Assembly: GCA_945865325.1 (NCBI GenBank)
Contig: CAMBFA010000025.1
Location: 1 to 32,904, forward strand
Direction of reading: 5' to 3'
Origin: Candidatus Kuenenia stuttgartensis
Lineage (GTDB): Bacteria > Planctomycetota > Planctomycetia > Pirellulales > UBA1268
DNA: 32,904 nt
In this document: positions 24,672 through 31,664 of the stretch, piece by piece
How the letters are laid out: the number at the start of each line of letters is the position of its first letter
How positions within the stretch are numbered: position 1 is the stretch's first letter
The notes under the pieces: model-generated
What the model saw: only the letters and a program-made list of their open reading frames with translations
Databases searched by the model: none
Told to the model about the DNA's origin: nothing
Position numbers and translations under genes: made by a program

Positions 24672-24839
24672 GGAACGGCTCCGACGGAGAAGGGTGGATC
24701 GACAAACCCCAATGGAGGTGCATGCTACCCGATCGCCACCACGGCCGACCCGACGCTCTCCGCTTGTGGTCGCGACCGGCGCGGCGGAGAATCCGCGGTC
24801 TTCGTCCCCCCGGCAGGATCAAACCGCTTCACGGCCACC

Positions 24840-25310
24840 ATGCCCGACACCACGAACCCCCGATCAACGCCGATGGCCGACGACGATGGCCCCCCTCAGA
24901 GTAAGCCGCGCGGCCGCTCCCTGTGGACCTGGAACGACATCAACCTCGTCCTCGACGTCGTCCTCATGCTCCTGTTCGCAGCCGAGTGCTTCGCGGCCGT
25001 GATCGTCCGTCATGTCTTCCCCCCCGGCCCCGGAGCCGCGGGATGGAAGCTGTGGGGGCTCGATTACGACGCCTGGGGCGGGATCCAGTTCGGGCTCCTG
25101 GCGGCCCTCGCCGGCGGGATCCTCCTCCATCTCATGTTCCACTGGTCGTGGGTCTGCACGATGGTCGCCGGTCGCTGGTCGGGCCGGCCGAAGGGGCGCG
25201 TCGACCAGGGGATGCAGACGATCTATGGCGTCATCCTCCTCATCGTGCTGCTCTTCAGTGTGGGGATTCCGGTGGCCGTGGCGGTGCTCACCGTCCAGCC
25301 GCCGGCGTGA
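24840..25310 (+). CDS. DUF4405-like small cytochrome-b-type membrane protein
   Basis: The 156-residue protein has a hydrophilic N-terminus (about 1-32), then three hydrophobic helices (about 36-58, 80-105, 126-150). The core WNDINLVLDVVLMLLF and WGGIQFGLLAALAGGILLHLMFHWSWV fits the DUF4405 family, whose histidine-bearing helices resemble small b-type cytochromes; His97 and His101 sit in the second helix. A role in membrane electron transfer is inferred, and its place next to a cbb3 oxidase operon is consistent. The ATG at 24840 gives the N-terminus; ATG 24873 is an alternative that removes 11 residues, and neither has a strong ribosome site. Its last 23 bases overlap the end of the convergent SafE-like gene. 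Confidence 0.7.
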   Translation: MPDTTNPRSTPMADDDGPPQSKPRGRSLWTWNDINLVLDVVLMLLFAAECFAAVIVRHVFPPGPGAAGWKLWGLDYDAWGGIQFGLLAALAGGILLHLMFHWSWVCTMVAGRWSGRPKGRVDQGMQTIYGVILLIVLLFSVGIPVAVAVLTVQPPA

Positions 25311-26007
25311 CCTCCGGGCTGCACAGCGGGCAACCGGCCGGTTCGGCGTCGCCGAAGTGGACGAAGCCAGCCCCGCGGGCGATCGACACGCAGCCGGTGA
25401 GGACGAGGCACCAGGCCGCGATCGCGTGGAGATGGCGGCGGGCGGCGAGGCCGAGCATCGATCCGCCGAGCCCGGCGAGGAGGAGCGCCGGCACGGTGCC
25501 TGAGCCGAAGGCGACCATCGTCAACAGGCCACGAGGGACGTTGTGCGTGGCAGCGGCGAGGGCGAGCATGCCGTAGAGGAGGCCGCAGGGGAGGAGGCCG
25601 GTGAACATCCCGGCGAGAAACACCTCGACCGTTCCCCGCGCCGTGAGGAGCGCTCGAAACGCCCCACCGCCAGGACACCCGCCAGCCCCGATGCCGCGTC
25701 GCCGAATGACCCCGGCCGCGAGCAGACCCTGGACGACGAGGAGCAACCCGGCCGCGATCGCCAGGATCGCCGGCACGTTCGTCCACCCCACGAGCGCCCG
25801 CGACATTCGCAGGCCGACGAAGCCGGCGGCGCCGCCGAGGACGGCATAGGTGAACAGTCGCCCGGCCGACCAGGCTGCCTGACGGACGAGATTGGCCCGC
25901 CATGCCGGCGCCGCACTGCCGATGGCAAGCGCGAACGGCCCGCACATCCCCAGGCAGTGGGCTGACCCGAGCAGCCCCGACGCGACGAGCAACGGCCATT
26001 CGATCAT
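25288..26007 (-). CDS. TauE/SafE-like membrane protein of cbb3 oxidase maturation (DsbD_2 domain)
   Basis: The 239-residue protein has six hydrophobic helices. The first helix region carries SAHCLGMCGP (His17, Cys18, Met21, Cys22), the hallmark of the DsbD_2/UreH-like sulfite-exporter-related family found beside cbb3 oxidase and copper ATPase genes. A second LLPCGLLYGML motif marks the second repeat half. The C-terminus adds CPLCSPE, a possible metal-binding pair. The likely role is copper or thiol handling needed to mature the oxidase; this comes from context and is not proven. The start ATG overlaps the CcoI stop by ATGA, so it is the last gene of the operon. The 3' end overlaps the convergent DUF4405-like gene by 23 bases. 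Confidence 0.82.
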   Translation of the reverse strand: MIEWPLLVASGLLGSAHCLGMCGPFALAIGSAAPAWRANLVRQAAWSAGRLFTYAVLGGAAGFVGLRMSRALVGWTNVPAILAIAAGLLLVVQGLLAAGVIRRRGIGAGGCPGGGAFRALLTARGTVEVFLAGMFTGLLPCGLLYGMLALAAATHNVPRGLLTMVAFGSGTVPALLLAGLGGSMLGLAARRHLHAIAAWCLVLTGCVSIARGAGFVHFGDAEPAGCPLCSPEVTPAAGR

Positions 26008-28208
26008 CGGTGAGCTCCCGCGGCCCCGGCCGGCTCGAGCACCGGTGCCGCAAGGGGACGCGGCACGTCAGCCGTCGCACCTACGGAAGGTGCCGCCCGC
26101 TCGCCGCCGCCGTCAGCCAATCGCAGCGAGGACGTGACGATGAACAGGCTGCTGGCGAGCATCGCCAGCGCCGCCAGCGCCGGATGGACCCATCCGGCAG
26201 CCGCCAGTGGCACCAAGCCCGCGTTGTAGCCGAAGGCCCAGAGGAGATTCCAACGGATCGTCCGGCCGGTGCGGGCGGCGAGATCGGCGAGCCACGGGAG
26301 GTCGGAGAGATCGTCGCGCAGCAGGCAGATGTCGGCCGACCACCGGGAGACATCGGCCCCGCAGCCGAGGGCCACGCCGGCGTCGGCGGCGGCCAGGCTT
26401 GGCGCGTCATTGATGCCGTCGCCCACCATGACGACGCCCCTCCCCTCTCCCGCGAGGGCCTTGATGCGTTCGAGCTTCCCTTCGGGGAGGAGGGGCGCTT
26501 CCCACTCGATTCCTATCTCGTCGGCGATCCGCGCCACCCTCTCCGGCCGGTCGCCGGAGAGGATCAGCGGACGCACACCCCGCGCGAGAAGCGCCGCCAC
26601 GGTGGCCTTCGACTCCGGACGGAGCGTCTCGGCATACCACAGGCATCCGATCACTCGGCCATCGATCGCGAGGGCCGAGTGCGCCTCGCCGGCGGGCACT
26701 GCCCGCGCTCGATCGATCCCTGCTTCGCCGCAGAGGCGCTCGATCCAGTGGACGCTGCCGAGCTGTACGGTCGCTCCATCGGAGGCGAGCCTCCCTTCAA
26801 TGCCCCTCCCGGGCACGGTGCGCACCTCGAGCGTCGCGACCGCCGCGAGACCACGGGCCTCCGCCTCGTCGACGATCGCTTGAGCGTGGACGTGCGTCGA
26901 ACCGCGCGCGAGCGCCCCGGCCACAGCGAGGAGATCATCGTCGTCGCGAATGCCGGCGGCGGCCGCGGCAGGGAGCAAGAGCACGTCGGTCAGGCGGCAG
27001 CCGGTCGTGAGGGTGCCGGTCTTGTCAAAGCACCAGCTCCGCGCCGAGCCGAGCCGTTCGAACGCATCGCCATCCCGGACGAGCACCTGCCGCCGGGCGG
27101 CACTGCCGATCGCCGCCCACAGGGCCAAGGGTGTCGCCAGGCCGAGGGCGCAAGGGCACGACACGACAACGACGGCGAGCCCCGCCAGCACCCCGGCCGC
27201 CATTCCCTCGCGCCACCAGTGAACCGCGCAGCTCCCGGCGGCGACCACGAGTACGAGCGGGAGAAACCAGGCGGCGATCCGCTCGGCGAGCCGCTGCTGC
27301 CGGCTCCCCCCTGCCGCGGCGGCGGTGACCGCATCGATGAGCCTCTCGAGGGTGCCCGCGCCGGGGGCGGCCGTCACCTCGACGAGCAGTTCGCCGTCGA
27401 GATCGAGCGTGCCACTGTGGAGGCGATCGCCCGGTCCCTTGACGACCGGCACGCTCTCCCCCGTCACCGTCCGCTCGTCGATCGCCCCGCAGCCTGCCAC
27501 GATCCGCCCGTCCGTGGGGACATGTTCGCCGGGCAGCAGACGCACCAAGCTCCCCGGCCGCACCTCGGCCAGCGGCACCTCCGCCTCGCCATCGGCCGTC
27601 ACCAGACGAACCCGGTCGGGGAGGAGCTTCTGCAGGTCGCGGAGCGCCGACGTCGTGCGGAGCTTCCCCGAGGCCTCCAGCCAACGGCCGAGCGTCACGG
27701 CCAGGAGCACCATGCAGGCGACTTCGAAATAGACATGGCCGTTCCCCTGCCAGGTGGCCCAGGCCGATTGGCCGAAAGCGGCCGCCACACCGGCGAGGAG
27801 GAGGAGGCTGATGCCGATGCGACCGCGGCGGAGATCGGCGAGCGTGTCGTCGACGAGCGGCCCGCCGAGGAGCAGGAGCACCGGCCCGGTGAACAGCAGG
27901 CAGGCATGCCGCGCGAGGTCGTAAAACACGCGCGATCCGGCCGTCGGATCGGCGGCGGCCCCCTCCTGCTGCGACCAGAGGAGCATCGTGAAGACCATCA
28001 CGTTCATCGTGAAGAAGATGGCGAGCCCCAGCCTCGTCATCATCCATCGCGCCTCGCCGTCGGCGCCGCTCGAAGCGGTGATCGAGGCGGCGAAGCGGCA
28101 CCCGAGGCAGCAGAAGCGCGGCGCCCCGAGGCTCCCGGTCGGCTCATCGACGACGGCCCCGCCGGCCAGGGGAAGGCCACAGTAGTCGCACGCGCCCGTT
28201 CCGGCCAT
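26004..28208 (-). CDS. ccoI: Copper-translocating P1B-type ATPase CcoI/FixI-like
   Basis: The 734-residue ATPase should move copper across the membrane for assembly of the cbb3 oxidase. The N-terminus has the FixI-type cysteine cluster (CDYCGLP at 7-13 and CCLGC at 33-37). P-type motifs are complete: TGES 249-252, CPC 351-353 in the ion-path helix, DKTGTL with phosphorylated Asp395, and GDGINDAP 596-603. Two points are odd. Only about 25 residues separate CCLGC from the first helix, so the HMA ferredoxin-like domain common in FixI appears missing. The usual SEHPL signature reads STHVH (437-441), keeping His but losing Pro. ATG 28208 was chosen over ATG 28235 because GGGAGG lies 6 bases before it. 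The next gene starts through ATGA. Confidence 0.9.
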   Translation of the reverse strand: MAGTGACDYCGLPLAGGAVVDEPTGSLGAPRFCCLGCRFAASITASSGADGEARWMMTRLGLAIFFTMNVMVFTMLLWSQQEGAAADPTAGSRVFYDLARHACLLFTGPVLLLLGGPLVDDTLADLRRGRIGISLLLLAGVAAAFGQSAWATWQGNGHVYFEVACMVLLAVTLGRWLEASGKLRTTSALRDLQKLLPDRVRLVTADGEAEVPLAEVRPGSLVRLLPGEHVPTDGRIVAGCGAIDERTVTGESVPVVKGPGDRLHSGTLDLDGELLVEVTAAPGAGTLERLIDAVTAAAAGGSRQQRLAERIAAWFLPLVLVVAAGSCAVHWWREGMAAGVLAGLAVVVVSCPCALGLATPLALWAAIGSAARRQVLVRDGDAFERLGSARSWCFDKTGTLTTGCRLTDVLLLPAAAAAGIRDDDDLLAVAGALARGSTHVHAQAIVDEAEARGLAAVATLEVRTVPGRGIEGRLASDGATVQLGSVHWIERLCGEAGIDRARAVPAGEAHSALAIDGRVIGCLWYAETLRPESKATVAALLARGVRPLILSGDRPERVARIADEIGIEWEAPLLPEGKLERIKALAGEGRGVVMVGDGINDAPSLAAADAGVALGCGADVSRWSADICLLRDDLSDLPWLADLAARTGRTIRWNLLWAFGYNAGLVPLAAAGWVHPALAALAMLASSLFIVTSSLRLADGGGERAAPSVGATADVPRPLAAPVLEPAGAAGAHR

Positions 28209-28214
28209 GTGACG

Positions 28215-28220
28215 CCTCCC
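28215..28220 (-). promoter_or_regulatory. Ribosome binding site supporting the CcoI start at 28208
   Basis: GGGAGG on the minus strand lies 6 bases before ATG 28208. The alternative ATG 28235, which overlaps the preceding stop codon as ATGA, has only a distant GGAG. Confidence 0.5.
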
Positions 28221-28231
28221 GGCGGAGCGGC

Positions 28232-28408
28232 TCATGGCCGTTGGATGAGCTCCACCTGCATGGCCGGCAGGAGGTAGCGGATCGTGTAGGTGATGGCGAA
28301 GATCCAGAAACCGATCCAGATCGCCCGCACGTACCAGGGGATGTCGTTGCCGGTGTAGTTGTGAAAACGGTGCTCCGCCTCGGGGGCACCGGGACGCGTG
28401 TCAGGCAT
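28232..28408 (-). CDS. 58-residue single-helix protein of the cbb3 operon (CcoP-anchor or CcoQ-like)
   Basis: The product is 58 residues: a polar N-terminus (about 1-24, with HNYTGNDIPWYVR) followed by one hydrophobic helix (about 27-48, AIWIGFWIFAITYTI) and a short tail. Its N-terminal pattern, an acidic stretch, then IPWY, then an aromatic-rich helix, resembles the membrane anchor at the start of classical CcoP (usually NPLPRWW). It has no CxxCH, so it cannot bind haem c alone. CcoQ is an alternative, since it too is a small single-helix subunit. ATG 28408 has GAGGAG 8 bases upstream. It lies between the CcoS-like gene and CcoI, and its stop overlaps the alternative CcoI start. Confidence 0.65.
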   Translation of the reverse strand: MPDTRPGAPEAEHRFHNYTGNDIPWYVRAIWIGFWIFAITYTIRYLLPAMQVELIQRP

Positions 28409-28430
28409 GCCTTGGACTCCTCGGTTGAGC

Positions 28431-28805
28431 TCAGCGATGGGGGAAGAGGGCGTGAACACGGCCGCCGTCGAGGCGGGCTTCGTTGTCGAGGAAATCGACC
28501 TTCGGCTTCTCGATATCGCGGAACATCCCGTTCCACGCGGCCCACAGGAGCATGCAGAAGAAGCCGGCACTGGCGAGGAGATAGTTGAGGATCGGAGCGA
28601 CGGCGAACTCCCCACCGCCGGTGCCCCGGTAGATGTGGACGAACTCGACGAACTTCCCTATGAAGCCGTACATGCTGGGGATGAGGATCAGCACCGCCAT
28701 CGCCGCGGTCACCCAAGCCTGCCGACGGCTCATGCCGTGGCGGCAGACTTCGACGGCAGGCCGGTCCGATGGGGCCGCGGCCGCCACCTTGGATTCACTG
28801 CTCAC
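28431..28805 (-). CDS. CcoS/FixS-like maturation protein with an extra N-terminal helix
   Basis: The 124-residue protein has two hydrophobic helices (about 30-47 and 70-90). The second helix and what follows, LLWAAWNGMFRDIEKPKVDFLDNE (about 86-109), closely resembles CcoS/FixS, whose hallmark is a short helix then WAxxSGQFDDLExPxxxIL. CcoS is normally 45-70 residues with a single helix and is required for cofactor insertion into cbb3 oxidases. The first 65 residues, including the first helix and a HIYRGTGGGEF loop, are extra. The match is by eye, so I call it CcoS-like; a structural subunit is an alternative. GTG 28805 has GGAGG 6 bases upstream and overlaps the end of CcoO by 11 bases. Confidence 0.6.
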   Translation of the reverse strand: MSSESKVAAAAPSDRPAVEVCRHGMSRRQAWVTAAMAVLILIPSMYGFIGKFVEFVHIYRGTGGGEFAVAPILNYLLASAGFFCMLLWAAWNGMFRDIEKPKVDFLDNEARLDGGRVHALFPHR

Positions 28806-29436
28806 CTTTCACCTCCGCGAGTTCCTCGTAGTAGGGATACTCCTTGAGCCACGACCCGAGCCACTGGATGTAGGTCATGACCGCGATCCCACGCCGGTTG
28901 GGCTTGTCGGGCGATCCGTCGAAGAACCACGGATATTCGGGCATCGGCGAATCGGTGGAGACGACCTGCGGCTTGTGGAAATGGACGGCGTGCCAGTCAT
29001 TCCCGCGCCGCCCCCCCTCGCGGCTCAGATCGGGCCCGACACGGCGCGTGCCGAAGAGCACCGGCCGCTGGAGCTCGTTGTCATATTCCTCCGACTTCGA
29101 CACCGGGCCGAAGCGGCGCGATTCGTTCGACACCGGGCGGACGAACTGGCTGTGGCAGTGCCAGCACCCCTCGCCGACATAGAGCTGGCGGCCGAGCCGC
29201 AGCGCTTCCGCACAGGCTTCCTCAGTCGGCTCGCCGAAGGCGTTTTGAAACGACTCCGGATACCGCTGGGCGAGGTCGCGGAACTGGGCCATGACGCGCT
29301 TGTTGACCACCTCCTCGGCCGTCTGCTCGTGGCGGTCCTTGTACATGATCATCGGCACCACGCCGTTGCCGAGGAACGCCAGCAGGAAGAAACCGATCCC
29401 AGCGATGAAGAAAATGCCCGACTTGCTCTCGAACAT
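28795..29436 (-). CDS. ccoO: cbb3-type cytochrome c oxidase mono-haem subunit CcoO
   Basis: The 213-residue subunit is anchored by one N-terminal helix (about residues 8-30, GIFFIAGIGFFLLAFLGNGVV). The periplasmic domain binds one haem c through CWHCH (residues 91-95), followed by SQFVRPVSNESRRFG as in FixO. A likely axial Met165 lies in SPMPEYPWFF. It passes electrons from the di-haem cytochrome to CcoN. The segments YGVGPDLS-like (VGPDLSREGGR) and the terminal MTYIQWLG are also typical. The start ATG has GGAG 7 bases upstream. CcoN ends 57 bases before it, the longest gap inside this operon, and the CcoS-like gene starts within its last 11 bases. Confidence 0.92.
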   Translation of the reverse strand: MFESKSGIFFIAGIGFFLLAFLGNGVVPMIMYKDRHEQTAEEVVNKRVMAQFRDLAQRYPESFQNAFGEPTEEACAEALRLGRQLYVGEGCWHCHSQFVRPVSNESRRFGPVSKSEEYDNELQRPVLFGTRRVGPDLSREGGRRGNDWHAVHFHKPQVVSTDSPMPEYPWFFDGSPDKPNRRGIAVMTYIQWLGSWLKEYPYYEELAEVKGEQ

Positions 29437-29493
29437 ACGGTCACTCCAAGGGTCTTCATCGAATCCGGGGGCAACGAACGGGTGGGAACGGGA

Positions 29494-31005
29494 TCAGGCG
29501 GTGGGGGTGCCGGCGGCGCGGGCGGGGAGCGGGTCGGTCGCCTCGGCCCCTCGGGCCGTCATCCACAGGTTGACCAGGAAGCAGAGCAGACCGGCAAACA
29601 TCGCCAGCCCCGCAAACACACGCGTGATCCAGAACGGCTGGGAGCCGTTGGTCGAGGCGTCCCACGGCTGAAGCGACGACCAGTAATAGCCCTGGAAGAT
29701 TCCCGCCAGAGTGAGATCGAGGAACATCACGAACAGGCCGCCGGCCGAGAGCCAATAGTGGTATTCGCACAGGCTCCGGCTCCACCACGGCCGGCCGAGG
29801 AGCCGGGGGAAGAGATACGTCATGATTCCGAACAGCCACAGGCTGAAGACGCCGAACATCACCAGATGCGCGTGCCCCACGACCCAGTCGGTGAAGTGGA
29901 TCAGCTTCTGGAACGTGAACGTCACCTGGAGGGCGCACTGGAAGCAGGTGATGAAGTAGAAGACCATGCCGGTGTAGAAGTAGCGGATCGGGAGGTTGTC
30001 AAAAAACTCCTTCCCGCGGCCGACGAGCGTGCCGAAGAAGTTGATCACCACCGTCGCTACGACGAGCTCCACGGCGATCGTGGAGATCACCGCGCCGTAC
30101 TGGAGAAACATCGGAATCGGCGTGTAGAGGAAATGGTGGATGCCCTGGAGGGGGTAGAAGAACGCCAGCCCCCAGAAGCCGACGAGCGACAGGCCGTGGC
30201 TCCAGATCGGCTTCTTGAGGATGATCGGCACGAAGTAGTACATCAGCCCCCAGCCCAGCGGCGTAACGAACAGGCCGACGAGGTCATGGATGAAAAGGCC
30301 GCCGATGGCCCCGGCGCTTGTCCCGGCAACGGCATACTCGGGGAGGAGATTCCCCATGGCGTAGGTGAGGAAGGTCCAGACGAAGGCCGCCATGAAATAC
30401 CAGAGCGAGACATACATCGGGCCTTTGCTCTTCCCGATCGGCACCATGAAGTTCACGGCCACCAGCGCCAGCCCCACCAGCGCCACCGGATCGATCCAAA
30501 ACGGCGTCTCGCCCCACTCCAGCCCCTGGGCCCCGAGGTTCATCGGGAGGTGCCATTTCTTCGCCAGCGCGAGGATCCAGGGCTGATCCTGGAACGTGGG
30601 CCCGAGGACGATCCCGAAGGCAGTCGACAACACGACCACCTGCCAGGCCCCGAAGATGAACCACGACAGCGGCTTACTGAAGACCTTGTGGAACGTCAGG
30701 CGGGGCACGGCCCAGTGGAGCGTGCCGAGGAAGGCATTGGCGAGGAAGCCGTAGGCAATCGCGTTGGTGTGGATCATCCGCCACCGCCCCGGCGACAAAA
30801 GCTCCGTCCCCTTGAAGGGATTCCAGTGGACCAACTGGAGCGCTACCAGAAGACCGGCGAGCATCGAGATCGTGAGGAACGTCAGCGCCGCCACGTAGTA
30901 GCAGACGATGATCTTCTCATCGACGAGGTCGTCGTGCGAAGGCGCACCGGCGTCCCCTGCCTGGGGACCGTCGGACCGGTGATGGGCGGACGCGCCGCGG
31001 GTCAT
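29494..31005 (-). CDS. ccoN: cbb3-type cytochrome c oxidase catalytic subunit CcoN
   Basis: The 503-residue subunit has about twelve transmembrane helices and should reduce O2 to water while pumping protons. Metal ligands are visible: His79 in MIHTNAIAYGF (low-spin haem b), His240 in FIHDLVG plus His290-His291 in GIHHFLYTP (CuB), and His378/His380 in VGHAHLVMFG (haems b3 and b). Tyr284 in AFFYPLQGIHH occupies the place of the cross-linked Tyr of cbb3 enzymes. A 30-residue polar N-terminal extension (His/Gly/Asp-rich) precedes the first helix. The NorB branch was considered but CcoO and CcoI neighbours and the Tyr favour cbb3. The start ATG overlaps the preceding stop by ATGA. Confidence 0.92.
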   Translation of the reverse strand: MTRGASAHHRSDGPQAGDAGAPSHDDLVDEKIIVCYYVAALTFLTISMLAGLLVALQLVHWNPFKGTELLSPGRWRMIHTNAIAYGFLANAFLGTLHWAVPRLTFHKVFSKPLSWFIFGAWQVVVLSTAFGIVLGPTFQDQPWILALAKKWHLPMNLGAQGLEWGETPFWIDPVALVGLALVAVNFMVPIGKSKGPMYVSLWYFMAAFVWTFLTYAMGNLLPEYAVAGTSAGAIGGLFIHDLVGLFVTPLGWGLMYYFVPIILKKPIWSHGLSLVGFWGLAFFYPLQGIHHFLYTPIPMFLQYGAVISTIAVELVVATVVINFFGTLVGRGKEFFDNLPIRYFYTGMVFYFITCFQCALQVTFTFQKLIHFTDWVVGHAHLVMFGVFSLWLFGIMTYLFPRLLGRPWWSRSLCEYHYWLSAGGLFVMFLDLTLAGIFQGYYWSSLQPWDASTNGSQPFWITRVFAGLAMFAGLLCFLVNLWMTARGAEATDPLPARAAGTPTA

Positions 31006-31664
31006 GACTCCTCCGTCTGAAGCCGGTAGGGGTGGAACTCACCCCAGGGGAAGATCAACGCCATCGTCCAGCCGAACACGAGATGCGTCGCCAGCGCCAC
31101 CCACCAGGGAAGCTGGGCATCGTCGACGATCCAGTTGCCACCGAAGAGGAGCGGCTGGAGCCAGGAAATCAGGCCGTAGAAGTTGACGAGCCAGACGACG
31201 ACCGCGATCGCACTGGCCCAGGCGAGCCGTCCCGGGAGCCCCGACTTGACGGCATATTTCCCCAGCACCACCTGGAAAATGATCCCCAGGAGCATCCCGG
31301 TGGCGATGTAGAGCACGCACCCCATCGCCAGTGCCAGCGAGTCGTTGAAGGCCGGGTCGAGCGCCTTTCCGCCGAGACCGAACGTCAGAAAGACGCGGAT
31401 CAGCTGGAGGGGATCCTTGCCGGCGAGCGTCGCGCCGATGATGTTGAACATCAGGCTCGCCAGCGCCCCCACGATGCCGAGGAAGAACCCCGACGTGGCG
31501 TAGTACGTGAGGTAGTAGCCCTGGTTGGCCCAGTCGTTGCGGGGCATGCCGTCCCCCTCGAGGCCGGCGTCGACGGCGGCATCGAGTTCCGCTTCGAGCC
31601 TCGCCGTCTGGGTGCGGAGCTCGGCGAGCCGGGCACGCTTCGCGGCGAGGGTTTCACGGCTCAT
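31002..31664 (-). CDS. Unrecognised membrane protein of the cbb3 operon
   Basis: The 220-residue protein has a heptad-rich N-terminus (about residues 1-35, KRARLAELRTQTARLEAELDAAV) predicted as a short coiled coil. Four to five hydrophobic helices follow (about 55-80, 107-136, 147-170, 186-206). A GKDPLQLIRVFLTF stretch lies in the first loop. I do not recognise the family. It ends EFHPYRLQTEES. It begins within the last 11 bases of the di-haem cytochrome gene and overlaps CcoN by ATGA, so it is locked into the oxidase operon and probably acts with the enzyme, for example as an extra subunit or quinol/assembly partner; this is inference. ATG 31664 was chosen because AAGG lies 8 bases upstream and earlier starts read into the cytochrome gene. 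Confidence 0.7.
   Translation of the reverse strand: MSRETLAAKRARLAELRTQTARLEAELDAAVDAGLEGDGMPRNDWANQGYYLTYYATSGFFLGIVGALASLMFNIIGATLAGKDPLQLIRVFLTFGLGGKALDPAFNDSLALAMGCVLYIATGMLLGIIFQVVLGKYAVKSGLPGRLAWASAIAVVVWLVNFYGLISWLQPLLFGGNWIVDDAQLPWWVALATHLVFGWTMALIFPWGEFHPYRLQTEES

Noticed and set aside
20736-24839. Very long open frame on the plus strand antisense to the second PSD1 gene and the beta-propeller gene, running into the DUF4405-like gene
   Set aside because: It is low-complexity Arg/Gly/Asp-rich translation of the antisense strand of strong coding sequence; only the last part, from 24840, resembles a real protein.
25902-28277. 791-residue plus-strand open frame opposite CcoI
   Set aside because: A GC-driven shadow of the ATPase gene; no plausible fold or motif.
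29494-31005. Nitric oxide reductase (NorB) instead of CcoN
   Set aside because: The Tyr before the HH pair, the CcoO and CcoI neighbours and the length favour a cbb3 oxidase.
28633-31020. 795-residue open frame on the plus strand opposite CcoN and CcoO
   Set aside because: Translation is charged low-complexity sequence with no domain; the minus strand carries the oxidase genes with all metal ligands.
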